A stretch of DNA of 17,823 nucleotides from Chloroflexota bacterium (GTDB lineage Bacteria; Chloroflexota; UBA11872; VXOZ01), in the NCBI GenBank assembly GCA_009839775.1, contig VXOZ01000006.1:1-17823 (forward strand). Reading direction: 5' to 3'. The notes beneath the pieces were generated by a model. It worked only from the letters and a program-made list of their open reading frames with translations. It was not told where the DNA came from and ran no database searches. The translations under genes were made by a program, and so were the position numbers. Position 1 is the stretch's first letter. Each line of letters starts with the position of its first letter. This document shows, one piece after another, positions 1-6,314 of this stretch.

Positions 1-177
1 GTCGTCCTGCCGAATGAGCGTTGGCTCCAAGTTTACGCCGGGCGAGAAGCCGGCCAGTTTCCCGCTTTTTGTAAGAACGTAATAGAGCAGCGCCAGCAGT
101 CCTGCGACCATCGCCAGGAAGAGCGGGATGAGAATGTACCGCAGCGGAATACTGCGCGGCGGCGCAGGCGCGCTCAC
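1..177 (-). CDS. Partial CDS: N-terminus of a membrane-anchored protein of unknown function
   Basis: The reading frame starts at a GTG (177-175) and stays open to the window edge, giving 59 residues. A short Pro/Ala/Arg-rich cytoplasmic start (MSAPAPPRSIPLRY) is followed by one strongly hydrophobic segment at about residues 14-34 (ILIPLFLAMVAGLLALLYYV) and then a polar stretch, so it is a signal anchor or the first transmembrane helix. The GTG overlaps the TGA stop of the upstream M55-like gene (GTGA at 177-174), which suggests translational coupling and a shared transcript. Too little is visible to name a family. It could be a single-pass extracytoplasmic enzyme or binding protein, or a transporter subunit. 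Confidence 0.6.
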   Translation of the reverse strand, partial: MSAPAPPRSIPLRYILIPLFLAMVAGLLALLYYVLTKSGKLAGFSPGVNLEPTLIRQDD

Positions 178-974
178 TGCACGATCTCCCAAATGTGCTC
201 GACCAAGTAGGCAAGATCATCGCCTCGAAAGACGGCGGTACGTCCATCGAGTCGTTCCTGCCGCCGCGAACTGAAGACACTCCGATCCCAGATTTCCGTA
301 TTCGTGACCGTTACCTGGATTTCATACGGCGGCTGTAGCTCGCAGATCGGAGGGAGAGAGGCGGCAAACGCGCCCGCTACCGCTTCACTGAGTTCCGCAC
401 ACACCACACCAGGGATACGCAGCTTGGCGGCTTGATACCCAAACCCCCACTTGGTTATGCACGTCCGCACGCCCGGCAGCAGCGCCTCCGCCTCGGCGCA
501 CGCGTGATTATCACCACTTGCCAGCACCACAGGCACGTTCTGTGCACCGCAGAGGGCGGCGTGGACGCCGATAGTGCCAAGCTCTCGTCCATCGATCAGC
601 ACACGTGAAATGCCTGGCGCGAGCGTTTGAGCGAGCACGCCGCCCCACGTGCCGGCCCTGGCGGGATGACCCAGCAAGATAGCGGCATCCGCATCAGCCA
701 ACTCGGCAAACCGAGCCTGCTGGTGCTCGCCAAAGACATACGTAGCACCGGGATGAAGCAGGTCTTCATGAAACGGTACGAGACCGGTGGCATCGTGCAC
801 AACGATCTCCTGAGTCCCCGCACGCTGGGCTCCCTCCACGGCGGCTGAAATCTCACGGGCCATCAAGCCGCGCGCTTCATCATAGAGAAAGGAAGCCTCT
901 CCCTGCGGGTCCACTTGGTGTCGATGCACGACACCGGCGGTGCCAGCAAAGAGAGCGATGATGACGACTTTCAT
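174..974 (-). CDS. DppA/M55 D-aminopeptidase-family protein lacking the zinc site
   Basis: This 266-residue protein matches M55 (DppA) D-aminopeptidases in length and landmarks: the MKV...G-x-x-GVV start, the YDEARGLM..E..AAVEGA helix, AGTQEIVV, HPGATYV, a LGHPARAGT loop and VPVVLASGD. Family members bind two zinc ions through an N-terminal D-x-E plus two His and a Glu, with one more His as catalytic residue (Asp8, Glu10, His60, His104, Glu133 and His115 in B. subtilis DppA, numbers from memory). Here the aligned positions read Leu8, Ala10, Thr63, Pro104, Thr134 and Gln116, so the fold seems kept while the catalytic site is gone. No stops or frameshifts interrupt the frame, so it is more likely a maintained pseudo-enzyme than a decaying gene. 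It overlaps the downstream membrane protein by 4 bases. The Shine-Dalgarno is weak (AAGAGA). Its role is unknown; peptide or amino-sugar binding is speculation. Confidence 0.8.
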   Translation of the reverse strand: MKVVIIALFAGTAGVVHRHQVDPQGEASFLYDEARGLMAREISAAVEGAQRAGTQEIVVHDATGLVPFHEDLLHPGATYVFGEHQQARFAELADADAAILLGHPARAGTWGGVLAQTLAPGISRVLIDGRELGTIGVHAALCGAQNVPVVLASGDNHACAEAEALLPGVRTCITKWGFGYQAAKLRIPGVVCAELSEAVAGAFAASLPPICELQPPYEIQVTVTNTEIWDRSVFSSRRQERLDGRTAVFRGDDLAYLVEHIWEIVQ

Positions 975-1068
975 GTAAGAGTCTCTTGTCGGATACGCTA
1001 CAGCGATGCCTGTCTGCGGTCATGCGCTACCCGGCGTGGCAACAAACTGCGGCGCCGCGTGAAGATAG

Positions 1069-1107
1069 ATTCCGCGCCCCCGCATGGGGTGAGCTTACGC
1101 GGGAATC
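1069..1107. repeat. Imperfect hairpin downstream of the UxaA gene
   Basis: GATTCCGCG (1069-1077) pairs imperfectly with CGCGGGAATC (1098-1107), and an inner CCCC-gcat-GGGG stem lies at 1078-1089. The outer arms resemble the common ATTCCCGCG/CGCGGGAAT intergenic repeat also seen at 6022-6041. It lies between the UxaA stop and the M55-like start, both on the minus strand. There is no T-run on either side, so a factor-independent terminator is not well supported. Confidence 0.4.
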
Positions 1108-1162
1108 ACGGTTGAGCACGGCAGCATGATCAAACAGCCAAGCAGTCCGCGTGATCGGCAGG

Positions 1163-2332
1163 CTACATCGTCGGCCCAATTCGGTGCGGCGCAAACTCGC
1201 GGTGCCCCAGGATTTCCGTCGCTGTGAGCAAGCCATTCACGGTGTTGATAGTAAGGTCGAACAATTGCTCGCCAAGCTCGCGGATGCTGGCAGTCCCATC
1301 CAGCACCGGCACGCCGGAGAAGTCGATATTGTCTTGCATCTTTTCAACGGTTTGGGGATTGGCGCACACTTTGATGACCGGCGCCACGGGATTGCCCAGC
1401 GGCGAGCCGCGTCCGGTAGTAAAGATACAGATCTGCGCGCCGCCGGCAATCATACCGGTGACCGATTCCGAATCGTAGCCCGGCGTATCCATCACCACCA
1501 AGCCCTTCTTGCTGGGGTAGTCGGCATAGCCGATCACCTCTTCCAGGACGGTTGTGCCGCCCTTATAGATGCAGCCCAGCGACTTCTCTTCGATGGTCGT
1601 CAGCCCGCCTTGGATGTTGCCCGGCGCGGGATTGGCACCGCGAATGTCGACGCCCATATTCAAAGCATCCTCTTCTGCTTTGCGCACCACAGCAAGGAGT
1701 TGCTCGCCGATTTCCGGTTCGCGGGCGCGCTGCGCGAAGATATGCTCCGCGCCGATGAACTCCGCGGCCTCGCTAATCATCACCGTGCCGCCGGCTTCCA
1801 CCAACATGTCGGAGACCACGCCGACGACGGGATTGCTCGACAAGCCGCTGGTGGTGTCCGAACCGCCGCACTCGGTCGCCAAGACAAGCTCTGAGAGGGG
1901 AAATTCCTCCCGCTGCATGGTGGAAAGCTTCGCCTGCAGCTTCTGCGCCATTTGCGCGCCTTCTTGGATGGTCCTGATGGAGCCGCCGGCTTCCTGAATC
2001 ACGATAAGTTCCACCGGCTTGCCGGTTTTTGCGATACCCTCGGCGATCAGCGGAGCCTCCGCCGTCTCGCAGCCCAGTCCCACGACGATAACTGCGCCAA
2101 CATTCGGGTTACTGCCGGTCCCGACCATGGTGCGCACAAAGAGGTCTGCGTCCGGGCCCAGTTGACCGCAGCCGTATTGGTGAATGGTGGTCACCGCGCC
2201 GGGCACGAGTTCCGTAATGCGCTGACCCACGGTTGAAGAACAGATCACGGACGGCAGGATTGCCAGGTGGTTGCGTACTCCCACGCGTCCGTCCGGCCTA
2301 CGATAGCCTTGAAATGTCTCTGCACGTGCCAC
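1163..2332 (-). CDS. uxaA: UxaA-family altronate/sugar-acid dehydratase, large (catalytic) subunit
   Basis: This 389-residue protein matches the C-terminal catalytic part of UxaA/GarD dehydratases, metal-dependent enzymes that dehydrate altronate or galactarate to 2-keto-3-deoxy acids in hexuronate breakdown. Visible landmarks: GYRRPDGRVGVRNHL (residues 9-23), HQYGCGQ with Cys55, VGLGCE with Cys88, ATECGGSDTTSGLSSNP with Cys155, and the late TTGRGSPLGNPVAPVIK segment. The cysteines and His51 are candidate metal ligands. I chose the GTG at 2332 because AAGAAGGGG lies 8 bases upstream and families of this type begin close to GYRRPDGR; the frame itself is open to an ATG at 2464. E. coli UxaA (about 495 residues) has an extra N-terminal SAF domain, absent here. 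A separate small subunit would be expected elsewhere, since none is in this window. The exact substrate cannot be read from sequence. Confidence 0.85.
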   Translation of the reverse strand: MARAETFQGYRRPDGRVGVRNHLAILPSVICSSTVGQRITELVPGAVTTIHQYGCGQLGPDADLFVRTMVGTGSNPNVGAVIVVGLGCETAEAPLIAEGIAKTGKPVELIVIQEAGGSIRTIQEGAQMAQKLQAKLSTMQREEFPLSELVLATECGGSDTTSGLSSNPVVGVVSDMLVEAGGTVMISEAAEFIGAEHIFAQRAREPEIGEQLLAVVRKAEEDALNMGVDIRGANPAPGNIQGGLTTIEEKSLGCIYKGGTTVLEEVIGYADYPSKKGLVVMDTPGYDSESVTGMIAGGAQICIFTTGRGSPLGNPVAPVIKVCANPQTVEKMQDNIDFSGVPVLDGTASIRELGEQLFDLTINTVNGLLTATEILGHREFAPHRIGPTM

Positions 2333-2510
2333 GGTGTTCACCCCTTCTTGCGGCCTGCTGCGGTCTATAGGCCGTTCCGTATAGCATTGTTTACCCTCGT
2401 ATTGTACTCCTCTCGTCAAAACGGTGTTGCCGCCCCGGTGGAGATTCTTGCGTAGTTCTACCAAGCGGTTTGCGCCAAGCTAAATGGATGCCGAATTCCC
2501 CTCACCCCGG

Positions 2511-2530
2511 CCCTCTCCCCGAGGAGAGGG
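2511..2530. repeat. CCCTCTCC-ccga-GGAGAGGG hairpin repeat
   Basis: Perfect 8-bp arms (2511-2518 and 2523-2530) around a 4-base loop, preceded by CCCCTCACCCCGGC. This is the typical CTCACCCCGGCCCTCTCCC-type intergenic repeat seen across many environmental bacterial genomes. There is no T-run, so it is better described as a dispersed repeat than a terminator. Confidence 0.6.
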
Positions 2531-2750
2531 AGACTCTTGGGTCGGCGGTCTGCGGTGGTGTCAGTTTCTAAAAGATTCCTGCGCCCACACCCGCTCGGTC
2601 CCTCCGCTCTCGTTTCCGAGGCGTATACGCTGTTCAAGCTGCCGAGGTTTCACCTTTCCAGGGCAAGAGATACTGAGCACAGGCGTTCTTGCAAAGTTTC
2701 ATGGCAATTAAGCAAAAAAGCGGCCACTTCTTGCACAAATCACGGCTCAT

Positions 2751-2779
2751 TTGACATTAAAGTGCATGTAGCGTACGGT
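2751..2779 (+). promoter_or_regulatory. Candidate groEL promoter (perfect -35, weak -10)
   Basis: TTGACA at 2751-2756 is a perfect -35 box. With a 17-base spacer the -10 would be TACGGT (2774-2779), which matches TATAAT at only three positions. It is 126 bases upstream of the groEL start. No CIRCE palindrome lies between it and the gene. Confidence 0.35.
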
Positions 2780-2904
2780 GAATCACTGTGCTACTACACA
2801 ATTCTGCTTGTGACGCTGTACGAACAATGCGAGAAAGCAGAAAGTGCTAAGACGATTCGCCGAGTGACCATGGCTCTAGGCCCCTTGATGAGGAGACAGC
2901 ATAC

Positions 2905-4527
2905 ATGCCCAAGATCGTAAAATTCAGTGAAGAAGCACGTCACGCCATGATGACTGGCGTTGGATTGGTGGCCGATACGGTGCAGGCGACCCTCGGCCCG
3001 AAGGGCCGCAACGTGGCGCTGAGCTATAAGGACAAAGTCCCGATCGTTACCCATGACGGTGTCACCGTGGCCAAAGAGATGGAGCTGGAAGACAACTTCG
3101 AGAACATGGGCGCCCAGCTCATGATCCAGGCCGCGAGCAAGACGAATGACGTTGCGGGTGACGGCACTACTACAGCTACGGTGCTTGCGCATACCCTCAT
3201 CACCGAGGGTCACCGCCACATCGTCTCCGGTGCCAATCCCATGATCCTGAAACGAGGACTGGAACAAGCCGCCCGCGCCGTGGTCGAAGAGCTGCGGAAG
3301 TCTTCTACACCGGTCTCGGGCAAAGAGCAGGTAGCGGAAGTTGCCACCATCTCCGCCGCCGATACCGGCATTGGCGAACTCATCGGCGAAGTGATGGATA
3401 GAGTGGGGCGGGACGGTCTAATCACCGTCGAAGAGGGGCAGAGTCTTGGCATCTCCGTCGAGTACGCGGAAGGCATGGAGTTCGATCAGGGCCTGCTTTC
3501 GCCGTACTTCATCACTGACGCCATCAATATGAGGGCGGTGATCGAGGACCCCTATATCTTCATCACCGACCGGAAAATTGAATCACTGGAAGAAATCCTG
3601 CCGCTTCTGGAACGCCTGGTGCAAGCCGGCGAAAAGAACCTGGCCATTATTGCCTTGGAGATAGAGGCGCACGCCCTGGCAATGCTTGTCACGAACAAGT
3701 CGCGCGGCATTCTGAACTGTATTGCCGTGAAGGTACCTGGCTTCGGCGACCGCCGCAAAGAGACGCTGCGCGACATTGCGATACTCACCGGCGGTCTGTT
3801 GATATCGGAAGAGGCCGGGAAACGCATCGACGAGGTGGAGGTCGCAGACCTCGGCCGCGCCCGCCGCATAGAATCCGATAAAGACACCACCGCCATCATC
3901 GAGGGATATGGCAGCCAGGATGAGATCAGCGCCCGCATCAATCAGATCAAGTCGCGCCTGCAGGACGGTGCGCCGGAGTTTGACCGCGAGAAGCTGGAGG
4001 AGCGCATCGCCAAACTCTCCGGCGGCGTCGCGATGATCCGCGTGGGCGCCGCCACTGAGATCGAGATGAAAGAGCGCCGAGACCGGGTGGACGACGCTCT
4101 CTCGGCCACGCGCGCCGCAGTGGAGGAAGGCATCGTACCCGGCGGCGGCATCGCACTCATCAACGCCATGTCCGGCTTGGATAGGCTAAAGCTGAAGGGC
4201 GATGAAGCGATTGCGATTCCCATGATGCGTGCGGCGCTGGAAGCGCCCCTAAAGCGCATCGCCCACAACGCCGGCCTGGATGCCTCGGTCATCGCGCAGG
4301 ACGTAAGCCGGTTGAGGAAGAGCCGCCGGAACAAGAACATGGGATACAATGTGCTCACGGGCGAGTATGTTGACATGATTGAAGCCGGCATCATCGATCC
4401 GCTCAAAGTGACCCGGTCGGCAGTGGAGAATGCGACCTCCGTAGCTTCGATGGTGCTCACGACCGAGGCGCTGGTCGCTGACGTGCCGAAAGAGGATGTC
4501 GTATACGAAGGCGCGCCCGAGTATTAG
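2905..4527 (+). CDS. groEL: GroEL/Hsp60 chaperonin paralogue without GGM tail
   Basis: This 540-residue group I chaperonin should form the ATP-driven double-ring folding chamber with GroES. ATP-site motifs are intact: LGPKGRNV (30-37), THDGVTVAKE (49-58), AGDGTTTATVLA with Asp86, the hydrolysis Asp397 in RVDDALSATRAAVEEG, and PGGG. AGGAGA lies 9 bases before the ATG. Oddities: no groES is adjacent; the C-terminus stops at VYEGAPEY without the flexible GGM-rich tail of housekeeping GroEL; and apical-domain positions that bind substrate and GroES differ from E. coli GroEL (LLSPYF for YLSPYF, and LVTNK where Val264 would be Thr). These suggest a second, specialised copy rather than the main chaperonin. 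It is a single-gene unit closed by the terminator at 4556-4584. Confidence 0.95.
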   Translation: MPKIVKFSEEARHAMMTGVGLVADTVQATLGPKGRNVALSYKDKVPIVTHDGVTVAKEMELEDNFENMGAQLMIQAASKTNDVAGDGTTTATVLAHTLITEGHRHIVSGANPMILKRGLEQAARAVVEELRKSSTPVSGKEQVAEVATISAADTGIGELIGEVMDRVGRDGLITVEEGQSLGISVEYAEGMEFDQGLLSPYFITDAINMRAVIEDPYIFITDRKIESLEEILPLLERLVQAGEKNLAIIALEIEAHALAMLVTNKSRGILNCIAVKVPGFGDRRKETLRDIAILTGGLLISEEAGKRIDEVEVADLGRARRIESDKDTTAIIEGYGSQDEISARINQIKSRLQDGAPEFDREKLEERIAKLSGGVAMIRVGAATEIEMKERRDRVDDALSATRAAVEEGIVPGGGIALINAMSGLDRLKLKGDEAIAIPMMRAALEAPLKRIAHNAGLDASVIAQDVSRLRKSRRNKNMGYNVLTGEYVDMIEAGIIDPLKVTRSAVENATSVASMVLTTEALVADVPKEDVVYEGAPEY

Positions 4528-4555
4528 ACGGCATCGGTAGAGTGTCGCTAAACAG

Positions 4556-4584
4556 CCCCTCCGTCGTGGAGGGGTTTGTTTCTT
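4556..4584 (+). terminator. Rho-independent terminator of groEL
   Basis: CCCCTCC (4556-4562) and GGAGGGG (4568-4574) form a 7-bp stem with loop gtcgt, followed at once by TTTGTTTCTT. It lies 28 bases after the groEL stop. Confidence 0.85.
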
Positions 4585-4704
4585 CCGACGCACTTACTCA
4601 AATGGCCGTTGCCTGCTGCCAATGAAGGACGCCGGTGCAGCCCGCCGTTACCTCAGAGGCTGTTTACGCTCTTTCAAGATAAAGTTTACGTAGCCGATAG
4701 AAGC

Positions 4705-4896
4705 CGTTCGTGCTGAGGGCTGCGCGAAGCTGGCTACGCGAAGCCTGGGTTTTACGAAAACCCTTGTCGAAGTACGAAACGGCGATTCGCCAACCTTTCA
4801 CGGTCCCATTCACCCTTCGACAAGCCTGTACTGAGCCTGTCGAAGTGCTCAGGGCGAACGTTACGCGCCCAGACAAGAAGATTGTAAACTGGCTCT
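4705..4896. repeat. Composite REP-pair repeat, copy A, with nested palindromes
   Basis: About 190 bp, bounded by two inverted REP-like arms based on CGTTCGTGCTGAG...TTGTCGAAG (4705-4772) and CCCTTCGACA...CTCAGGGCGAACG (from 4813 to 4860). The same element occurs in reverse orientation at 8596-8746, with an almost identical core (GTACGAAACGGCGATTCGCC, TCACGGTCCCATTCA, ACGCGCCCAGACAAGAAGAT). Inside the first arm, between CTGAG and TTGTCGAAG, lie two 14-bp palindrome-like units (4718-4731, 4732-4745) and a GGGTTTT-acg-AAAACCC hairpin (4747-4763). The second arm also carries an insertion that repeats TTCGACA/TGTCGAA in inverted order. It could fold as a long structured hairpin. Confidence 0.75.
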
Positions 4897-5088
4897 CAAG
4901 AGGAGCCTCGTTTCCTGTGTCGCTCTTGGCCCGTCGCCCCGTTACCAACGAGCAATGCTTCCGTACTCTCAGCCCGGACATTTACCGTGGCGCCTGTGGG
5001 CTTCTTATGCGGCGAGAGTCCGTTTTTCCAAAGCAGGTGATACTATGGAATTAAGGACCGTCCGTGCCGCTACGAAGGAGTAGAAGTC

Positions 5089-5709
5089 ATGAATAGGCGC
5101 GCATTGCTCATTGCTATTGGCTTGATCGTGGTCGTGGTTGGTGGTGCCGGAGCCTGGTGGCTGGGGTCGCCCTTATTCCTTGATCAGGTTGTTGAGGAAG
5201 AGTTGCCCTTTGAAATCCCGACGGAAGAAGAAATGGAGGAAATGTCCGAGGAAGAGCTCGCGAAAGTGTCCACGGAGGTGATGGACGCGGCCGCCAAGAT
5301 GCCGGACAAAGAGATGGAAGAAGAGATGCCGGAGATGGCCAATGATGCGCAACCGATAGTGGTGGCGCAAGGCCAGTTCCAGGATGCCGATGAGTTCCAC
5401 AAAGGCGCCGGCACGGTGACGCTCTACCGCTTGCCGGACGGCACGCACCTGCTCCGGTTCGAGGACTTCCGCGTTACCAACGGCCCGCAACTTCACGTGC
5501 TACTGGCGAACCATGCGCAGCCAGTGAACCGGGCCGACTTGGAGGAGACGGGATATGTCGATCTTGGGGGCCTGAAAGGAAACGTGGGTAACCAGAACTA
5601 CGAGATCGCAGCCGACATCGCCATCGACGATGTTAAGAGCATCGTAATCTACTGCAAGCCCTTCCACGTGGTGTTTTCCACAGCAACCCTCAGCAGCGAA
5701 GGAAACTAG
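5089..5709 (+). CDS. Membrane-anchored DM13-domain protein
   Basis: This 206-residue protein has an N-terminal hydrophobic segment (residues 5-25, preceded by Arg-Arg) that should anchor it with the rest outside the membrane. An acidic spacer at residues 36-86 is rich in Glu and Met (Met at 49, 52, 65, 71, 76, 80 and 83). Residues 94-202 match a DM13 domain: GQFQDADEFHKGAGTVTLYR, then LRFEDFRVTNGPQLHVLL, YVDLGGLKGNVGNQNYEI and VIYCKPFHVVFSTATL. Cys189 is the family's conserved cysteine. DM13 is proposed to be a redox-active, cytochrome-like or electron-transfer-associated domain, but its reaction is not established. AAGGAG lies upstream of the ATG. It stands alone and is followed by a strong hairpin. 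The neighbouring ctaA and copA make a copper or redox link attractive but unproven. Confidence 0.85.
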   Translation: MNRRALLIAIGLIVVVVGGAGAWWLGSPLFLDQVVEEELPFEIPTEEEMEEMSEEELAKVSTEVMDAAAKMPDKEMEEEMPEMANDAQPIVVAQGQFQDADEFHKGAGTVTLYRLPDGTHLLRFEDFRVTNGPQLHVLLANHAQPVNRADLEETGYVDLGGLKGNVGNQNYEIAADIAIDDVKSIVIYCKPFHVVFSTATLSSEGN

Positions 5710-5742
5710 GGTAGGGTTTGCACCCGACATCATCTTGAATCT

Positions 5743-5771
5743 ATTACCCCCGTGCTAGGCACGGGGGTAAT
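5743..5771 (+). terminator. Strong hairpin after the DM13 gene, probable terminator
   Basis: ATTACCCCCGTGC (5743-5755) pairs perfectly with GCACGGGGGTAAT (5759-5771) around a 3-base loop, 33 bases after the stop. The tail is CTTCATT, only weakly T-rich. The stem starts and ends in A/T, so it could work on either strand and may also serve the convergent ctaA transcript. Confidence 0.65.
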
Positions 5772-5846
5772 CTTCATTAACGGTACTATTGGGAGAATGT
5801 CTCCTACGTCTCTCTACATGCCTCCAAGACTACAGTGAATCGTAGC

Positions 5847-5865
5847 GCGGGGGCTTGTCCCCCGC
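5847..5865. repeat. GCGGGGG-cttgt-CCCCCGC hairpin repeat
   Basis: Perfect 7-bp arms (5847-5853, 5859-5865) preceded by CGTAGC. This sequence type is a frequent dispersed intergenic repeat. No T-run follows. Confidence 0.5.
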
Positions 5866-5911
5866 CTCTTAGAGACTAACCAACAACTTGCTTCCGGCTC
5901 ATACGTGCTCG

Positions 5912-5936
5912 CCCTTCGACAAGCTCAGGACGAACG
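5912..5936. repeat. Single REP-like unit
   Basis: One arm of the CCCTTCGACAAGCTCAG-GACGAACG repeat, uninterrupted. It is the same unit as in the composite elements at 4705, 8596 and 11541. A degenerate partner, CTTCGGCAGGCTCAGCAC, ends near 6151. Confidence 0.65.
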
Positions 5937-6021
5937 TTTTTGTCTATCAAGACCGTTCACACACAGGGGTTATCGGATAGGCTCTCAGGACGACCCGCCG
6001 TCGGATGAGAGGAAAGGATGG

Positions 6022-6041
6022 ATTCCCGCGTGCGCGGGAAT
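6022..6041. repeat. ATTCCCGCG-tg-CGCGGGAAT palindromic repeat
   Basis: Perfect 9-bp arms (6022-6030, 6033-6041) with the usual GGATGG / GACGG flanks of a widespread intergenic palindrome family. A looser relative is at 1069-1107. Confidence 0.65.
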
Positions 6042-6126
6042 GACGGCACACATCGCGGTCTTGTTCAAGGGCAATGCAAGTCAGCGGCCAGGACTGTACC
6101 CACTGGGCATAGGTCGCAAACCCGTC

Positions 6127-6151
6127 CTGAGCACTTCGGCAGGCTCAGCAC
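6127..6151. repeat. Degenerate REP-like unit
   Basis: CTGAGC (6127-6132) and GCTCAG (6143-6148) form a hairpin around acttcggcag. The right half reads CTTCGGCAGGCTCAGCAC, close to the TTCGACAGGCTCAGCAC arm of the other copies. Confidence 0.45.
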
Positions 6152-6314
6152 AGGCTCTGTAGAAGGACCTGCGCTACCGGAAGAAGAGACACCAGCGGAA
6201 GGCCGCAATAGATGGGTGCAGCCTTCCTCGGCGCACGTCACGCCCCGACAGACTGAGGCTTGGGGATATCCTGGCCCCGCTTTCGTTCCGCGCGTCAGGG
6301 CCGGCAGCTTCCGC

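Larger units (their letters stand above)
2333..2904. other. Divergent intergenic region between uxaA and groEL
   Basis: A 572-bp gap without a convincing gene. It holds the uxaA leader with a CGGCCT/AGGCCG inverted repeat near 2350-2373, a dispersed-repeat hairpin at 2511-2530, a candidate groEL promoter at 2751-2779 and the groEL ribosome site (AGGAGA, 2890-2895). Short open frames across it have no ribosome site or recognisable composition. No CIRCE heat-shock operator was found upstream of groEL. Confidence 0.6.
4528..5088. other. Intergenic region groEL to DM13 gene
   Basis: A 561-bp gap holding the groEL terminator (4556-4584), the composite palindromic repeat (4705-4896), a small GGCTC/GAGCC hairpin at 4891-4907 and the ribosome site of the DM13 gene. 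A TACTAT hexamer near 5040 could be its -10 box, but I see no matching -35. Open frames in the repeat are by-products of its GC-rich palindromes. Confidence 0.55.
5710..6314. other. Repeat-rich intergenic region between the DM13 gene and ctaA
   Basis: A 605-bp gap between convergent genes with no supported CDS. It holds a 13-bp-stem hairpin (5743-5771) and at least four dispersed palindromic repeats (5847-5865, 5912-5936, 6022-6041, 6127-6151). Open frames here run straight through the repeats and lack ribosome sites. Confidence 0.65.

Noticed and set aside
2824..2850. AAGTGCTAA upstream of groEL as half of a CIRCE heat-shock operator (TTAGCACTC-N9-GAGTGCTAA).
   Set aside because: The left arm expected nine bases upstream is absent (the sequence there is ACAATGCGA), so no inverted repeat exists.
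2484..2920. Short plus-strand open frames between uxaA and groEL as small genes.
   Set aside because: They run through a dispersed hairpin repeat and the groEL leader, have no ribosome sites and no recognisable protein features.
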